A stretch of 64,000 bases of DNA, from assembly GCA_905182165.1 (NCBI GenBank), contig CAJJAK010000009.1, forward strand, positions 1 through 64,000, in the 5' to 3' direction. A program made the translations under genes and the position numbers. Positions 1 to 10,413 of the stretch are shown here, one piece after another. Under the pieces are notes generated by a model. That model did no database searches, was not told where the DNA came from, and saw only the letters and a list, made by a program, of their open reading frames with translations. Numbering within the stretch: position 1 is the first letter of the stretch; the number at the start of each line of letters is the position of its first letter. Source of the DNA: an uncultured Paracoccaceae bacterium. GTDB taxonomy: Bacteria; Pseudomonadota; Alphaproteobacteria; Rhodobacterales; Rhodobacteraceae.

Positions 1-6
1 GTTAAA

Positions 7-3000
7 ATGAAAGATTTTGTAGAAAACGATAAAGATAAAAAAATTGATTTTGTAGCTTTATACGAAAAGCACAAAAGAAAAGGTGCCACGACCACACTTA
101 TGTCTTTGTTTGCTATGGGACTTTCAGGTTGTTTGGAGACGACATCATCGACATCATCGGTAGCTGTTATCCCTACCAGCACTGGTGTCGCCCTAGATGG
201 ACCTTTATCAAATGCGACTGTTTTTTATGATTTGAATGGTAACGGTATTTTGGATGTAAATGAGCCTTCCGTAACGACTGGAAGTAACGGCGCATACACA
301 ATAACAACTTCCTCAACGGGCAACCTTACCGTTGTAACTACGGATGCTACTACAGATGCCGCAAGTGGTGCCGTGGTTGGCGCTGGATTAACGTTTACCG
401 CGCCAAACGGCTCAAGCATAATTTCTCCAGCAACAACTATCGTTAGTGACCTTATTGATAGTGGATTAACAGCTGCGCAGGCACAACAAGAGGCACTTGA
501 GGCGTTGGGCCTCGACAGTACCACTCTGGGTACCACTGGAAATATTAATCTATTATCATTTAACCCATTTGTAAGTACAGGTGATGCGGCGGCGGCGCCA
601 TACGCTGCTGTTGCTGTCCAACTTGTGGCCATTGTTAACACGGTAGCGGAAGCTGCGTGCGGCGGCAGGCATGGATAAAGGTGATGCGGTGGCGAAGGCC
701 CTGGAAAGTTTAACTGGGCAAATAGTTGCAGCTTCGGATGCAGATAATGTGACGGCAGCAATTGATTTGACAAGTACCTCAGTCATTGAAACAGTTATTG
801 ATGCGACGACATCTGGAAATTCTACAGTGGAAACTGCTGTAAATTTAGTTAAGTCAGATATTTCTGCTGCGGTTTCAAAAGTCAATATAGCTGTATCTGG
901 AATTACCACATCAACTGGTAATGCCGATTTATTTTATTTAACCCAATCTGTCTTGGCAGACTCTGCGGCTTCTTCTGTTACTGCTGGTACGTCTGGGAGC
1001 GTTCTTTCACTACTAGGAACCGCAGCGGATGCAGCGGCGATGAATACGTTAGCGGCAAGTGCGATTAAAGTCTCTGGAACTTCCTCTGCAAGTATTTCGG
1101 AAGATGCAACTCCTGATGAAACAAGTGGTGACATATCAACGACTGGGACATTAGCAATTACTGATCCAGACTCAGCTGATACCACAACCTATCAATTTAA
1201 AGCTGAGACTTTCACTGGCGCGCAAGGCACATTGGTTGTCGCGACAGATGGCACTTGGACATACACTGTCCCATCAGCAAATGTATCTGCGCTTAATTCT
1301 CTGCAAGGTCAGATTAATAAAGGTGCTATCAATACAGGACTAACAAAAGCAGACGCTTCTTACCAATCAACTGGATTTGAAATTGTTGAAAAATTTGATG
1401 TTACCTTACAGCAAATTGTTGATGAGGGCACCGCAACAGATGTTGAAATCTCAACTGGTGTTACTCAAACAAAATCAGTTACTATTAGAATTGTGGGTGA
1501 AAATGATGCGATAGTGTTGGATTCAACCGCAACAGCATTGGCGGATGTGTCAATAGGCCATGATAGTAATATAGAGGCAAATGATCCAACACCCTTATCA
1601 ATTGCAACGGCACAACTGTTTAGTGATGCAGATACACAAGCTGAGACAATAGTATACACTATTAGTGGGCAACCATCTGGTGTAACAATTGATGCGAGCA
1701 CAGGGGTTGTTTCTGGAACGCCAGCCAATTCGCAATTGGGCGCTTACGTAACAACTGTAACAGCAACTGACGCGGCAGGAACAACTGTATCAGCTGCTCC
1801 TTTTACGATTACTGTGACAAACACGAATGATGCTCCGGTAGCTTCAAGTGATGCGAGTGCAAACACAACGGCCGAGGATAGTGTATTTACATTTGATGTG
1901 AGTGCATTGTTTAGCGATTCAGATATTGCAAACTCACATGATAGTGCAGATACTCTTACCTATTCAGTATCAGGACATCCTGCTTGGCTGACATTATCTG
2001 GAGGTACTTTGAGTGGGACGCCCGCAAATGGGGATGTGACGACTTCTGCTACAACTATTACAGTAACCGCAACGGATGCCTATAGCGCAGCGGCAACAAA
2101 AGAAATCACGGTATCAGTAACAAATACAAATGACGCGCCAGTCGCATCAGTAACTGATCTTGGTATTCATCGTGATAGTGAAACAAAAACTATTCAATTA
2201 TCGGATCTCACGACAAGTGATGTCGATGTTGGTGATACATTAACACTCACAAGTGTAACTTTAGATACCGCAAATGCCGGTGCAGTTGTGGATAATTCGG
2301 ATGGTACTTTTACATATACCCCCGTCGATGGCTCAGATAGTGTTGAAGATGTTACGTTCTCTTATGTCATTACCGACAGTGCAGGCGCCACGGCAACGAG
2401 TACATTCACAATTGATGTGGTTGATGCAATACCCCTCGCCACCTTTACTGAGGATGCCGCTGGAGCAGCAGTTAGTAGAAACACTTCTGAATTATTTGAC
2501 TGTTACTGCAGTAACAATAGACGCAGCTCGAGACTGGCGGAAATACCGAGGCTGAAGTGGCCATGTGGGATGCTAGTACTTATACATTCACGCCTGCTGC
2601 TGACTATAATGGCTCAGTAACCTTTACGTTAACCACCAGCGTGGGAGATTTGCCTGGAATTATAGTTGTCAGTGCAGTGAATGATGATCCAGTAATTACG
2701 AGTGGTAGTTCTACTGATACGAGTTTGACTACAGCTGAGGATACTGCGGTCAATGGAACTATTGCCGCAACTGATGTTGATGGTGATACATTGACGTATA
2801 GTTATTCTACGCCAGCAAAAGGTGCTATTAGCAATACTGATGGTGCTTATACATATACACCAACTGCTGATGCAAATGGATCAGATAGTTTTACCATAAC
2901 GGTTTCTGATGGGACAGCTACAGTTACGCAAGCGGTGTCTGTTGCGATTTCTGCAGCTAATGACGCGCCGGTTACTGATAGTACTGGAACTTTAGCAGTT

Positions 3001-3763
3001 ACAGAGGATGTGGCAGCAACTGGCACGATTACAGCAACTGACGTTGACGGTGATACATTAACTATCAAAGACATAACTGTTGGAGACGTTTCAAGCAACA
3101 GATGGATATTACTAAGACACTTTCAGCAGAACTTAAATGGATCAGATAGTTTTACTGTTACAGTTTCAGATGGAACAGCTTCTGCAACTCAAACGGTTGC
3201 CGTCAGTATTGCTGCTGTTGATGATCCGGAAGTTGTTTCAGCGACAGTTACGAACTCTGGAAATGTCTTACTCTGTTGCATTTACAATTGATCAAACAGC
3301 AATTTCAAATGCGAGTTTAGTAGCAGTTACCGAGTATGCACTGACATTTACTGGATCTGGAACCGCAACATCTTCAAATGGTCTAGTGGGTAGTGGTCTA
3401 GTTACAAGTTACGCCAGTTGGACATCAATAAGCGGCACGAGGGGTGACTTGAATGCTTTGGATACTGGATGTGGAAGTAGGTAGTTTCACAAACAATATT
3501 TTCACAACATCTGATAACTGGACTGAAGGTTATGTAACTACAGTACCAGTTGTTAGCGAAGCAACAACTTGGACACATAGTGGAACGAGATATTACAAGC
3601 TATTTGAAGTACCTCTGGATCATTGGGGACCCTGGTGTTTACATTGGAGGATGATGTTTCAGATTTTGATATTACAGTCACTGGGACTGTTAGTGGATTG
3701 GGTTCGGATCAAACCACGACAGCATCTGAAACATTAACATCCTTTGTGATAGATATTGTGTAA
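7..3763 (+). CDS. Large cadherin/VCBS-like repeat surface protein (frameshifted)
   Basis: About 1,250 residues once reading frames are joined. The N-terminus (MKDFVENDKDKK) is followed by a hydrophobic stretch ending in LSGC at about residue 42, which fits a lipoprotein signal although its n-region is unusually long. Next comes a calcium-loop-like segment (DLNGNGILDVNE), then tandem cadherin-like/dystroglycan-type modules of about 100 residues ending in TNTNDAPV (near 1810-1850 and 2115-2155) and VCBS-like modules with VDGDTLTY and NGSDSFT near 2770-3200. Such modules are known from secreted or surface adhesins. The frame shifts near 660, 2490, 2550, 3260, 3480 and 3640, and a short block near 3095-3130 fits neither frame well; the last frame ends VIDIV-stop at 3761-3763. 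The indels probably come from sequencing, but a decaying adhesin cannot be excluded. A TolC-like gene lies convergently downstream, so type I secretion is plausible (inference). Confidence 0.72.
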
Positions 3764-3792
3764 TAAATTTTAAAAATTGAATCTTAAAACAA

Positions 3793-3826
3793 GGCGACCA
3801 ACAGATAATGTTTGGTCGTCTTTTTT
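3793..3826 (+). terminator. Rho-independent terminator of the cadherin-like gene
   Basis: A 9-bp stem, GGCGACCAA (3793-3801) with TTGGTCGTC (3812-3820, one G-U pair), encloses a 10-nt loop and is followed by a run of six T. It sits 30 bp after the stop of the adhesin gene and just before the stop of the convergent TolC-like gene. Confidence 0.85.
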
Positions 3827-3828
3827 AA

Positions 3829-5235
3829 TTAAGGGATATTAAACTCTCGACTTAACGTTCCTATTAGAGCTGCAATAGAGATTTGAGATATTAAAAAGTC
3901 AGTATCCAGATTGATTGATTTTAGTTGAAATTCAAACAAACGCGCTTCTGCAGAAATAATATCCGAAATAGTTGCGCGCCCAATTTGTACCTGAGATTTT
4001 AGTAAATTAATTTCTTTTTCTGCATAATAGATATTTTTATCGTTTAATGATTTTAAATTTTTATAATTTCCAATTTGGCTTTTCAATTGAGCTAATTGTA
4101 ATTTAGTTTCTTTTATAACAGAGCTTAATTTGTATTCTTGAATTTTAATTTGAGTTTCAGCAGATTCTATTTCAAAAAAGAAACCATCAAATAAATTTTT
4201 ACTATGATACATCCAACTGCTGGTGTTATATCTTTTTAGTCTGAGGCGAACGTGCTATCATTTCACCAGATCAGTGATACTGAGTGTGATTTTTGAGCTT
4301 TTACTACAGCTAAATCTTTGTGACTTTTTTTCAATAAGATAAATTCATTATTGATTGCTGGAATTTTTTCAAGTTGTATCTCTTGAGATGCCAAAGTGTC
4401 AGAAAAATCACTGATCTTAAGTGGTTTTAAACCTTTGTTTGGTGTTGAGCCAAATAATTTTGCAAAACTTACTTCAGATTGTTGTAAGCTCTCTTCTAAT
4501 TCAGCTTTTTGAGTATATAATCCATATATCGTGCGGTTTGCTTGAACCATTGTGGTGGCATCAATGGCGCCCACATTTTCCATAGTTTTTAGTTGATCAG
4601 ATAGAACATCTAATCTCTCTATTCGTAAGTTAGCAGCGTAATTAATACCTTTAAATCTACTAACGTTTATTATTGCTAAGGAATTTTTCAATAGTTGCTG
4701 GTTCACACTTTCTAAATATTTTAGTTGGGCGGCTGTTAATGCTAGTTCTGCAGAACTCACCTGGTTAGTTAATTTTCCACCATCAAATAGAATTTTTGTA
4801 AAATTCAACGCAGCTAAAGCTCCAACTTGCAAAGGATTTATATTCGAAATACCTGGTGTTATTATGGCGTTTAAATTTGGATTAAACTGTGTATTTATAT
4901 AGGATTTTGAAATTTCAGAGTTTAAAACGGTCTGCCTCGCTCCTAATACTTCGGGGCTAGATAGTAGCTGCATCTGCTATCGCTTTAAAATTACCTTCTT
5001 TAAAGGATACTGAGGAACTGCTGCTTGTAAGGAAAGGTTCTAATGTTAATTCAGATTCCTCATTATTAGATGTTTTTCTATAATTAAATAACTGGTTAAA
5101 ATTTACTTCTGGTATAACTTTTTTAAAGTCTATTTTTGGTAGACTTTCAGTTAAGTTAAATTCTTGTAAATTACTACATCCACCAAGAGTGATGGAAATT
5201 AATAATACAAATTTTAATTTCAAAGAATTCATCAA
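3829..5235 (-). CDS. TolC-like outer membrane efflux lipoprotein (frameshifted)
   Basis: Encodes about 465 residues in three frame pieces (5235-4957, 4973-4263, 4212-3829). The start MMNSLKLKFVLLISITLGGC carries a lipoprotein signal with lipobox LGGC. The body has the long alpha-helical repeats of the outer-membrane efflux family, including an LFDGGK motif in the first half and LFDGFFFEIESAE at the equivalent position of the second half, as expected from the internal duplication of TolC proteins. The predicted role is the outer-membrane tunnel of a type I secretion or efflux system. No inner-membrane ABC or adaptor partner lies in the window. The convergent neighbour is the repeat adhesin, a plausible substrate (inference). 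Frame breaks near 4965 and 4215-4260 are probably indels. Confidence 0.75.
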
Positions 5236-5371
5236 TCACCACTATTTTAAGCCCCAGAGTTAAAACGTAACGCATAATAGCAAACAAGAGAACCTATATT
5301 ATTAAAATAACTAATATAAATATGAATTGTTTAATAATACGTTTACGTTTGTCTGTATGTTTTTCTTGAGT

Positions 5372-6149
5372 TTACTCTGAAATTGAGTTCAAAATTTCAT
5401 CTAATGCTTTATCCCAACCCTCAAAAGAATTAGTTTTTTCTAATTCTTGTACCATTTTTTGGGTTATTCCGCCCTTAGGGCTAACTGCAGAAATTATTGA
5501 ATTAATATTTTGTTTACTACTTTCAACTACCTTAATATTACCTAGCTAATGTTTTTAAAACCAAAAATTTAGCTGATTCATTTGATAAACCTTTACTTTC
5601 ATACCAATTTATAAGTTTCTGAAAAAAAACAAAACTTACTCCAGATAGTGCTCCAAATGTTGCTGCGATTTTAAATTCTTGCTCTGTTTCTAATGTTATG
5701 ACTGGTCCAAGATGACTTAAGAAATTATTCCAATATTGATCTAAAGGATACATTGCACTGAGACCGTCACACATCGCATTTGCATAACCTGGCATCATGG
5801 CAGTGCAGATAAAATTTGACTCAGTAATATTTAGGAGCGTTGATCTATTTATGCCTGCCATTACCGACAGGATGTTTTGATTTTCTCTAAAATTTAAATG
5901 TCTTATTGTCTCTTCAGGCTGGACTTGCTATGGTAGACATATTAGCACTTTGTCGCTTCGATTTATTAGATCTTGATTTGATTTAGCTATGTCATAGTTA
6001 TATTTATTTGCTAATTCTTTAGATTTTTGCTCTGATCGAGGAGATAAAATAAAATCATAATTTGCTTGAGCTTTTGCTAAACCCTCTAAGATAAATTGAG
6101 CTATTTGCCCAACACCTAATATTCCTATTAAAATTTTATTTTCAGACAT
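5372..6149 (-). CDS. Divergent pyrroline-5-carboxylate reductase-like protein (frameshifted)
   Basis: About 259 residues after joining frames; canonical ProC has about 270. The start gives ILIGILGVGQIAQFILEGL, a Rossmann NAD(P)-binding motif. After a break near 5870-5928 the frame continues through PEETIRHLNFREN, VMAGI, a central ALSGVSFVFF (compare ALSGSGPAY in ProC), and after another break near 5535 ends with AVSPKGGITQKMVQEL, matching the SPGGTT region of ProC. The motif usually MPN-TPA reads MMPGYANA here, so the protein is a diverged paralogue and may reduce another cyclic imine rather than make proline. It begins 9 bp after the stop of the aminotransferase gene and is probably co-transcribed with it. 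Confidence 0.65.
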
Positions 6150-6158
6150 TTAATTTAT

Positions 6159-7467
6159 TTACTCATATAACTGGCCGCTCACAATGTGAATGTAATCGTC
6201 TTCTGTATGAACAATTGCTGATAGTGAGTGAAGAGTGGCTGAAGGGTTCATATATACCCCTTTGTCAAATAACTTTAACGAGAAATCACGAAATTTAATT
6301 CTATCAACACTTCTACAAAAATCACGATAATTAGAAATTTTATCTTGGTCAGTAAAGAAAATTTGAAACATAGAGTTCACCCCTTGGCAAATGACTTTAT
6401 GTTTGTTGTTTTTCATAGTAATTTGTTGAATTTCTTTAGTTAATTTCTGACCTAAATCTTTGATTTTTACGAACCCTGCTTGATTATCTGCTAACATAGT
6501 TGTCAACATAGTTTTGCATATATGAAGTGCCAAACGGCCCGCATTGTGCGTGCCAAAATGTAATACTTTTCCCCACTCTAAGCCTGACATTATCTCGTTT
6601 GAACCACCGATTGCAGCCATTGGAACACCTGCACCTAAGGCTTTACCGTAAGTAACTAAATCTGGTTTTAAACCATATAGTTCCGCGCATCCTCCTGCTG
6701 CAACTCTAAACCCTGTGACGGTTTCATCTAAGTAAAACAAAGCTCCATATTGATTGCATAGTTCTTGCATTCTATTTAAGTAGCCAGGATGAGGCGCAAT
6801 TACGCCCATATTAGACATCACACCCTCCGTGACAACGCAAGCGGCATCCCGTCCATGTAACGCCATGGCTCTTTCTAATGCGTCTACGTCGTTCCACGGA
6901 ACAACAATTGTATCCATCCAACTTTCTTCAGTCATACCCGAGCTATCAGGTATTCTTATTGGAGAATTAGGATGTCCTAATGATGTAATTGGTTGCGGAT
7001 TGCTATTTATTAATACTGCGTCCCACCATCCATGATAATGACCCTCAAATTTTATGATTTTTCTTCGACCAGTATGGCCTCGTGCAAGTCTAATAGCTGC
7101 CATTGCAGCCTCTGTTCCTGTGTTGGCAAATCTTACTTTGTCAACATGAGGGTAGCAAATCAACGAGAATTTCAGCCACTTCTACTTCTACTTCCAAAGC
7201 TGTCGCAAAGTGACTGCCACGTGCTATTTCCTTCGTAACAGTTTCAACAATTTTAGGGTGAGCATGACCCAGTGGAAGTGCTCCAAAAGCCATCATCCAA
7301 TCAATATATTCTCTGCCATCTACATCATATAACCTGGATCCGTGCCCATGTGACATGTACCTGGGAGTGGTCCCAAATGCCGCTGGTCCCCTAGAAGCAG
7401 ATGAAACACCTTCGATTAAAACTTTTGAGCCTCGTTCAAAGAGACTTTCTGATGTATTTTGTGTCAT
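6159..7467 (-). CDS. HemL-like class III aminotransferase (frameshifted)
   Basis: About 435 residues, PLP-dependent fold type I. The N-terminal part has RLYDVDGREYIDW and LPLGHAHP; after a single frame break near 7150 it continues with FANTGTEAAMAAIRLARG, KFEGHYHGWWDA, DETVTGFR and YGKALGAGVP, whose lysine is the expected Schiff-base residue. These motifs are closest to glutamate-1-semialdehyde 2,1-aminomutase-like proteins, but the DEVMTGFR box of true HemL reads DETVTGFR and the substrate loop differs, so an aminotransferase of unknown substrate is more likely than heme synthesis. It lies 9 bp before the ProC-like gene and about 200 bp after an AguB-like amidase, suggesting amine or imino acid metabolism (inference). 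Confidence 0.78.
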
Positions 7468-7666
7468 ATATATAAATTCCTAAGATCAGTGTTGTTACCT
7501 GTTATTATGTTTGTTTATTGCATGAGACAAGTGTGTATATATCACTTATTAGTATTTCAAATAATATTTAGTATGGACGAGATGTAAGGATTTGGTAAAA
7601 ATTCTATTCCTTTATTTTGTGTTGCTAAAATAGTTAAGTCAACGCTCAGAATATAATCGTTTAATC

Positions 7667-8538
7667 TTATAATTTCCCATCAAGGCTCAATATCTCTTCG
7701 TATAGATCCGTTCTTCTGTCCCTAAAGAGGCCCCAGTTTCTCCTAAAAAGGTGATTTTGCTCAAGATCCACTTCTGCTATTAAGATTTCTTCGCTGTCTC
7801 GGCTTGCTTCCTTTAAAATTTTCCCAGTATGATCCGATATAAATGATCTGCCATAAAATCCATTTGATTGGTTTTGAACTTCTTCAACTCCAATCCTATT
7901 AGAGGCGACTACTGGCACAATATTTGATGCGGCGTGCCCTTGCATTGCTCTTTGCCAAGCGTCCGAGCTATCATAGTCACTTCTTAATTCATTGCCAATT
8001 GCAGTTGGGTAATAAATGATGTCGGCACCTTTCATTGCAGTGAGTCTAGCGGCTTCTGGGAACCACTGATCCCAACAAATGAGCACACCAATATTTTGCC
8101 AAAGTTGGTGTCCCAAACTTTAAAACCAGTATTGCCTGGATTAAAATAATACTTCTCAAGGTAACCAGGTGCATCTGGAATATGGGATTTCCTATAATTT
8201 CCAAGAATTGTTCCATCACTATCTATGACTGCAACCGAATTAAAATAAGCATTATTTGATCTTTCAAAATAACTTATAGGCAAAACAACATTTAATTCTT
8301 TACAAAGTTCAGACATTTCTTTGAGTACTTTGTTGTTTTCAAAGGTTTGGGCCAAGTGAAAGATTTTCTCATCGTATTCGATGCAAAAATAGGGGCTTTG
8401 AAATAGTTCTTGGAGTAAGATAATATTCGCACCTTTTTTTGCTGCCTGCACGATAATATTTTTTGCCTTTGAAATATTTTGATCCAACTCCCAACTACAA
8501 GACATTTGTGTTGCTGCAACTTTTACTTTCATAGTCAT
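7667..8538 (-). CDS. aguB: N-carbamoylputrescine amidase-like nitrilase superfamily hydrolase (frameshifted)
   Basis: About 290 residues, the usual AguB length. The catalytic triad of the nitrilase fold is visible: Glu in LLQELFQSPYF, Lys in YRKSHIPDAPGY and Cys in IGVLICWDQWFPEAARL. The CWDQWFPE box and the GNYRKSHIP segment are typical of N-carbamoylputrescine amidases, which release putrescine, CO2 and ammonia from N-carbamoylputrescine. One frame break near 8095 is repaired by adding one A to a run of four A (minus strand), giving FGKNIGVLICWD. No agmatine deiminase lies in the window, so the substrate assignment rests on family resemblance. The start ATG at 8538 could also be the ATG two codons later. 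Confidence 0.8.
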
Positions 8539-8650
8539 TTACCTTGTTTTATTTTTAAAAATATTTAATTTTCGTTTGATTATATCGCATATTTTGTTTT
8601 ATGCAATAATATTTTAAATATTTTGGGGGTTTTTTTTAACACGCTATAAG

Positions 8651-8727
8651 TGGTACCGCCTCCCCGGCTTGAACGGGGGACCTCCTGGTCCACAACCAGG
8701 CGCTCTAACCAACTGAGCTAAGGCGGC
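8651..8727 (-). tRNA. tRNA-His (GTG)
   Basis: A full cloverleaf on the minus strand: acceptor GCCGCCT paired with AGGCGGT, D-arm TTAGCTCAGTTGG, anticodon stem CCTGG/CCAGG with loop TTGTGGA (anticodon GTG) and T-arm GTTCAAG. CCA is encoded. The base before position 1 is T, not G, and the discriminator is A, the loss of G-1 and C73 known in alphaproteobacterial tRNA-His. The first pair is G1-U72. Confidence 0.95.
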
Positions 8728-8877
8728 ACTTGAGGGCTGAATAAACGCGCTTACACTTTTATGCAAGGGTGGTTATATTAATCTTTAAATTTAATATCTT
8801 TTTTTCAGGTCGCATATTTTCTTTAAATAAACTATCGATCTTAAGTGTAAATATAATGTTAGTTAGGAAAAATAAAT

Positions 8878-9063
8878 ATGGGCATAAATAAACAAAGTCA
8901 GATCTCAGCTAATTTGCAAATAGGGCCAACCTCAGAGGGTATGGTTAGAATTTATGTTGAAGGCAATAACATAGATTTACCGTTGGATTTCGAGCCTGAA
9001 GAGGCCAATGACATTGCTCAAGAATTAATAGCAGCTGCGAAAATTGTTGGACTAAAGGATTAA
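8878..9063 (+). CDS. DUF6324 family small protein
   Basis: An intact 61-residue acidic protein with no signal or membrane segment. It resembles the DUF6324 family of Rhodobacterales from memory: MGIN, then NLQIGPTSEGMVRIYVEG, LPLDFEPEEANDIAQEL and a short helical end. Function is unknown. It stands alone between tRNA-His and the convergent mmcB-like gene, with its stop 12 bp from the mmcB stop. The ATG at 8878 follows GTTAGGAAAAATAAAT, where AGGAAA is a fair ribosome binding site. Confidence 0.75.
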   Translation: MGINKQSQISANLQIGPTSEGMVRIYVEGNNIDLPLDFEPEEANDIAQELIAAAKIVGLKD

Positions 9064-9075
9064 ATTAATTCTTTA

Positions 9076-9528
9076 CTAATCTATATTATATTTTTTGCCG
9101 ACACTTGGATCAGTAAACCTTCGTAACCGATCCGTGGCATTACGTGATACCTTTATTATTGTATTTTTTCTTTTTGAAGATGTCATCATTCGATAGGGAG
9201 CCATTTTGACAATTTCCGCATCATATGAATCGGCTATAATCAAGCCATCATCTGAAGGAAGTATTTTTGTTGGAAAATCTCTAGGTACTGCCCAGAAGTA
9301 CCGATCACAGAAAGTTAGGTATTTCTCCCACTTACTGTCTTGATTGTAGTCTGCTGTAGATGATTTGCATTCTATTATCCAAATTTCACCTTTTGGGCCA
9401 ACTGCTATGATATCGACCCTAGAACCTTTTATAGGTGCAAATTCCTCCAAACATGCAAAGTTATATTGCTTTAAGTGTCGACAAACACCCCTAGCAATTA
9501 ATTGTCCGGCTTTTAATTTAGTGTTCAT
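9076..9528 (-). CDS. mmcB: MmcB family putative DNA repair nuclease-like protein
   Basis: An intact 150-residue protein. The core RVDIIAVGPKGEIWIIECKSS has the D-(E)xK arrangement of the PD-(D/E)XK nuclease fold, followed by KWEKYLTFCDRYFWAVP and a basic C-terminus. This matches the MmcB (DUF1052) family, which in Caulobacter belongs to the SOS response. No clear alphaproteobacterial SOS box (GTTC-N7-GTTC) is visible before its start, so SOS control is not supported here. The assignment comes from motif and length. Confidence 0.78.
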   Translation of the reverse strand: MNTKLKAGQLIARGVCRHLKQYNFACLEEFAPIKGSRVDIIAVGPKGEIWIIECKSSTADYNQDSKWEKYLTFCDRYFWAVPRDFPTKILPSDDGLIIADSYDAEIVKMAPYRMMTSSKRKNTIIKVSRNATDRLRRFTDPSVGKKYNID

Positions 9529-9611
9529 TCTATCTCTCAGAATAATAGGTGTTAAAAAATTTATTCACAGTCTTACTAACGAATTACTTGGCAAATCAAT
9601 GCCAAAGGCAT

Positions 9612-9808
9612 AGAGGTGTTGTTGGCGGGTTCTGCCCTTTACGTATATGGGACTATTCTAGTGGCCTTACGTCATCTCAGGGAGCTAGCTCTGGCAAGGT
9701 TTTGGCCTTGTTACCTGGCGCCCACCTATAAAATTAGGTCTCGGGAATTGCAAACCCTTTACGACTGCGATCAGGTGCACAACACTTGTGTGCGGGCCCG
9801 CCACAAAA
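9612..9808 (+). ncRNA. ssrS: 6S RNA
   Basis: About 195 nt directly before the 5-formyl-THF cyclo-ligase gene, the conserved location of 6S RNA. The closing stem pairs GGCGGG (9624-9629) with CCCGCC (9797-9802). The interior holds segments I recognise from alphaproteobacterial 6S RNAs: CTAGTGGCCTTACG, GGGAGCTAGCTC, CTGGCGCCCACCT, GGTCTCGGGAATTGCAA and ACGACTGCGATCAGG. Together they form the long imperfect hairpin with a central bulge that mimics an open promoter and binds RNA polymerase holoenzyme. The exact ends are estimates. No protein-coding frame of quality covers it. Confidence 0.88.
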
Positions 9809-9817
9809 AGGAATTAA

Positions 9818-10351
9818 ATGACTAAAGCATTGGTTCGAAAACATGTCTTAAAGGCTCGCAAAGTCGCTTTTGATACAACGACTAAAAATGTTGGGATAAC
9901 CCTTTTACTAGATGTTATATCGTCTTTTGAAAATATTGAGATAATTTCAGGTTATATGCCGATTAAAACTGAAATTAATCCACTGATCGCCATGCAGGAT
10001 TTGTCTAAAATGGGCAAACGTATATGTGTGCCCGTTGTTGAGTTGGCAGGTAAACCCTTACTATTTCGAACATGGTCTCCAACCTCAAAGATGATTATTG
10101 GCGCCTTTGGTGCAAAAATTCCTGAGAATGGAGAATTAGTAGAACCCGAGCTAATGATCGTCCCACTGGTTGCGTTTGATAGAAGTGGAGCTAGGCTGGG
10201 GTACGGTGGAGGCTTTTATGATAGATCTTTGGAAAAATTAAGACAAAAGAAAAAAACTATAGCAATTGGATTTGCATATTCAAGTCAGGAAGTCTTTAAA
10301 ATTCCTACAGAAAAGACGGATCAAAATTTAGACATAGTTGTAACTTATTAG
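9818..10351 (+). CDS. 5-formyltetrahydrofolate cyclo-ligase
   Basis: An intact 177-residue protein. It converts 5-formyl-THF to 5,10-methenyl-THF with ATP, returning stored folate to the C1 pool. The C-terminal signature PLVAFDRSGARLGYGGGFYDR is diagnostic, and the N-terminal basic segment (KALVRKHVLKARK) and the SGYMPIKTEINP substrate region agree. The ATG follows AAAAAGGAATTA, with an AAGGA ribosome binding site. It lies 10 bp after the 6S RNA, as in many proteobacteria, so the two probably share a transcript. Confidence 0.93.
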   Translation: MTKALVRKHVLKARKVAFDTTTKNVGITLLLDVISSFENIEIISGYMPIKTEINPLIAMQDLSKMGKRICVPVVELAGKPLLFRTWSPTSKMIIGAFGAKIPENGELVEPELMIVPLVAFDRSGARLGYGGGFYDRSLEKLRQKKKTIAIGFAYSSQEVFKIPTEKTDQNLDIVVTY

Positions 10352-10413
10352 GAAATTATTTAGATTTATAGGTAAGTTATTATTTTTTATTAATGAAAGT
10401 GTAAATCAATCAA

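Noticed and set aside
225..773. 182-codon open frame on the minus strand
   Set aside because: It lies antisense to the repeat protein, has no recognisable motif and follows from the low stop frequency opposite Ala/Thr-rich coding.
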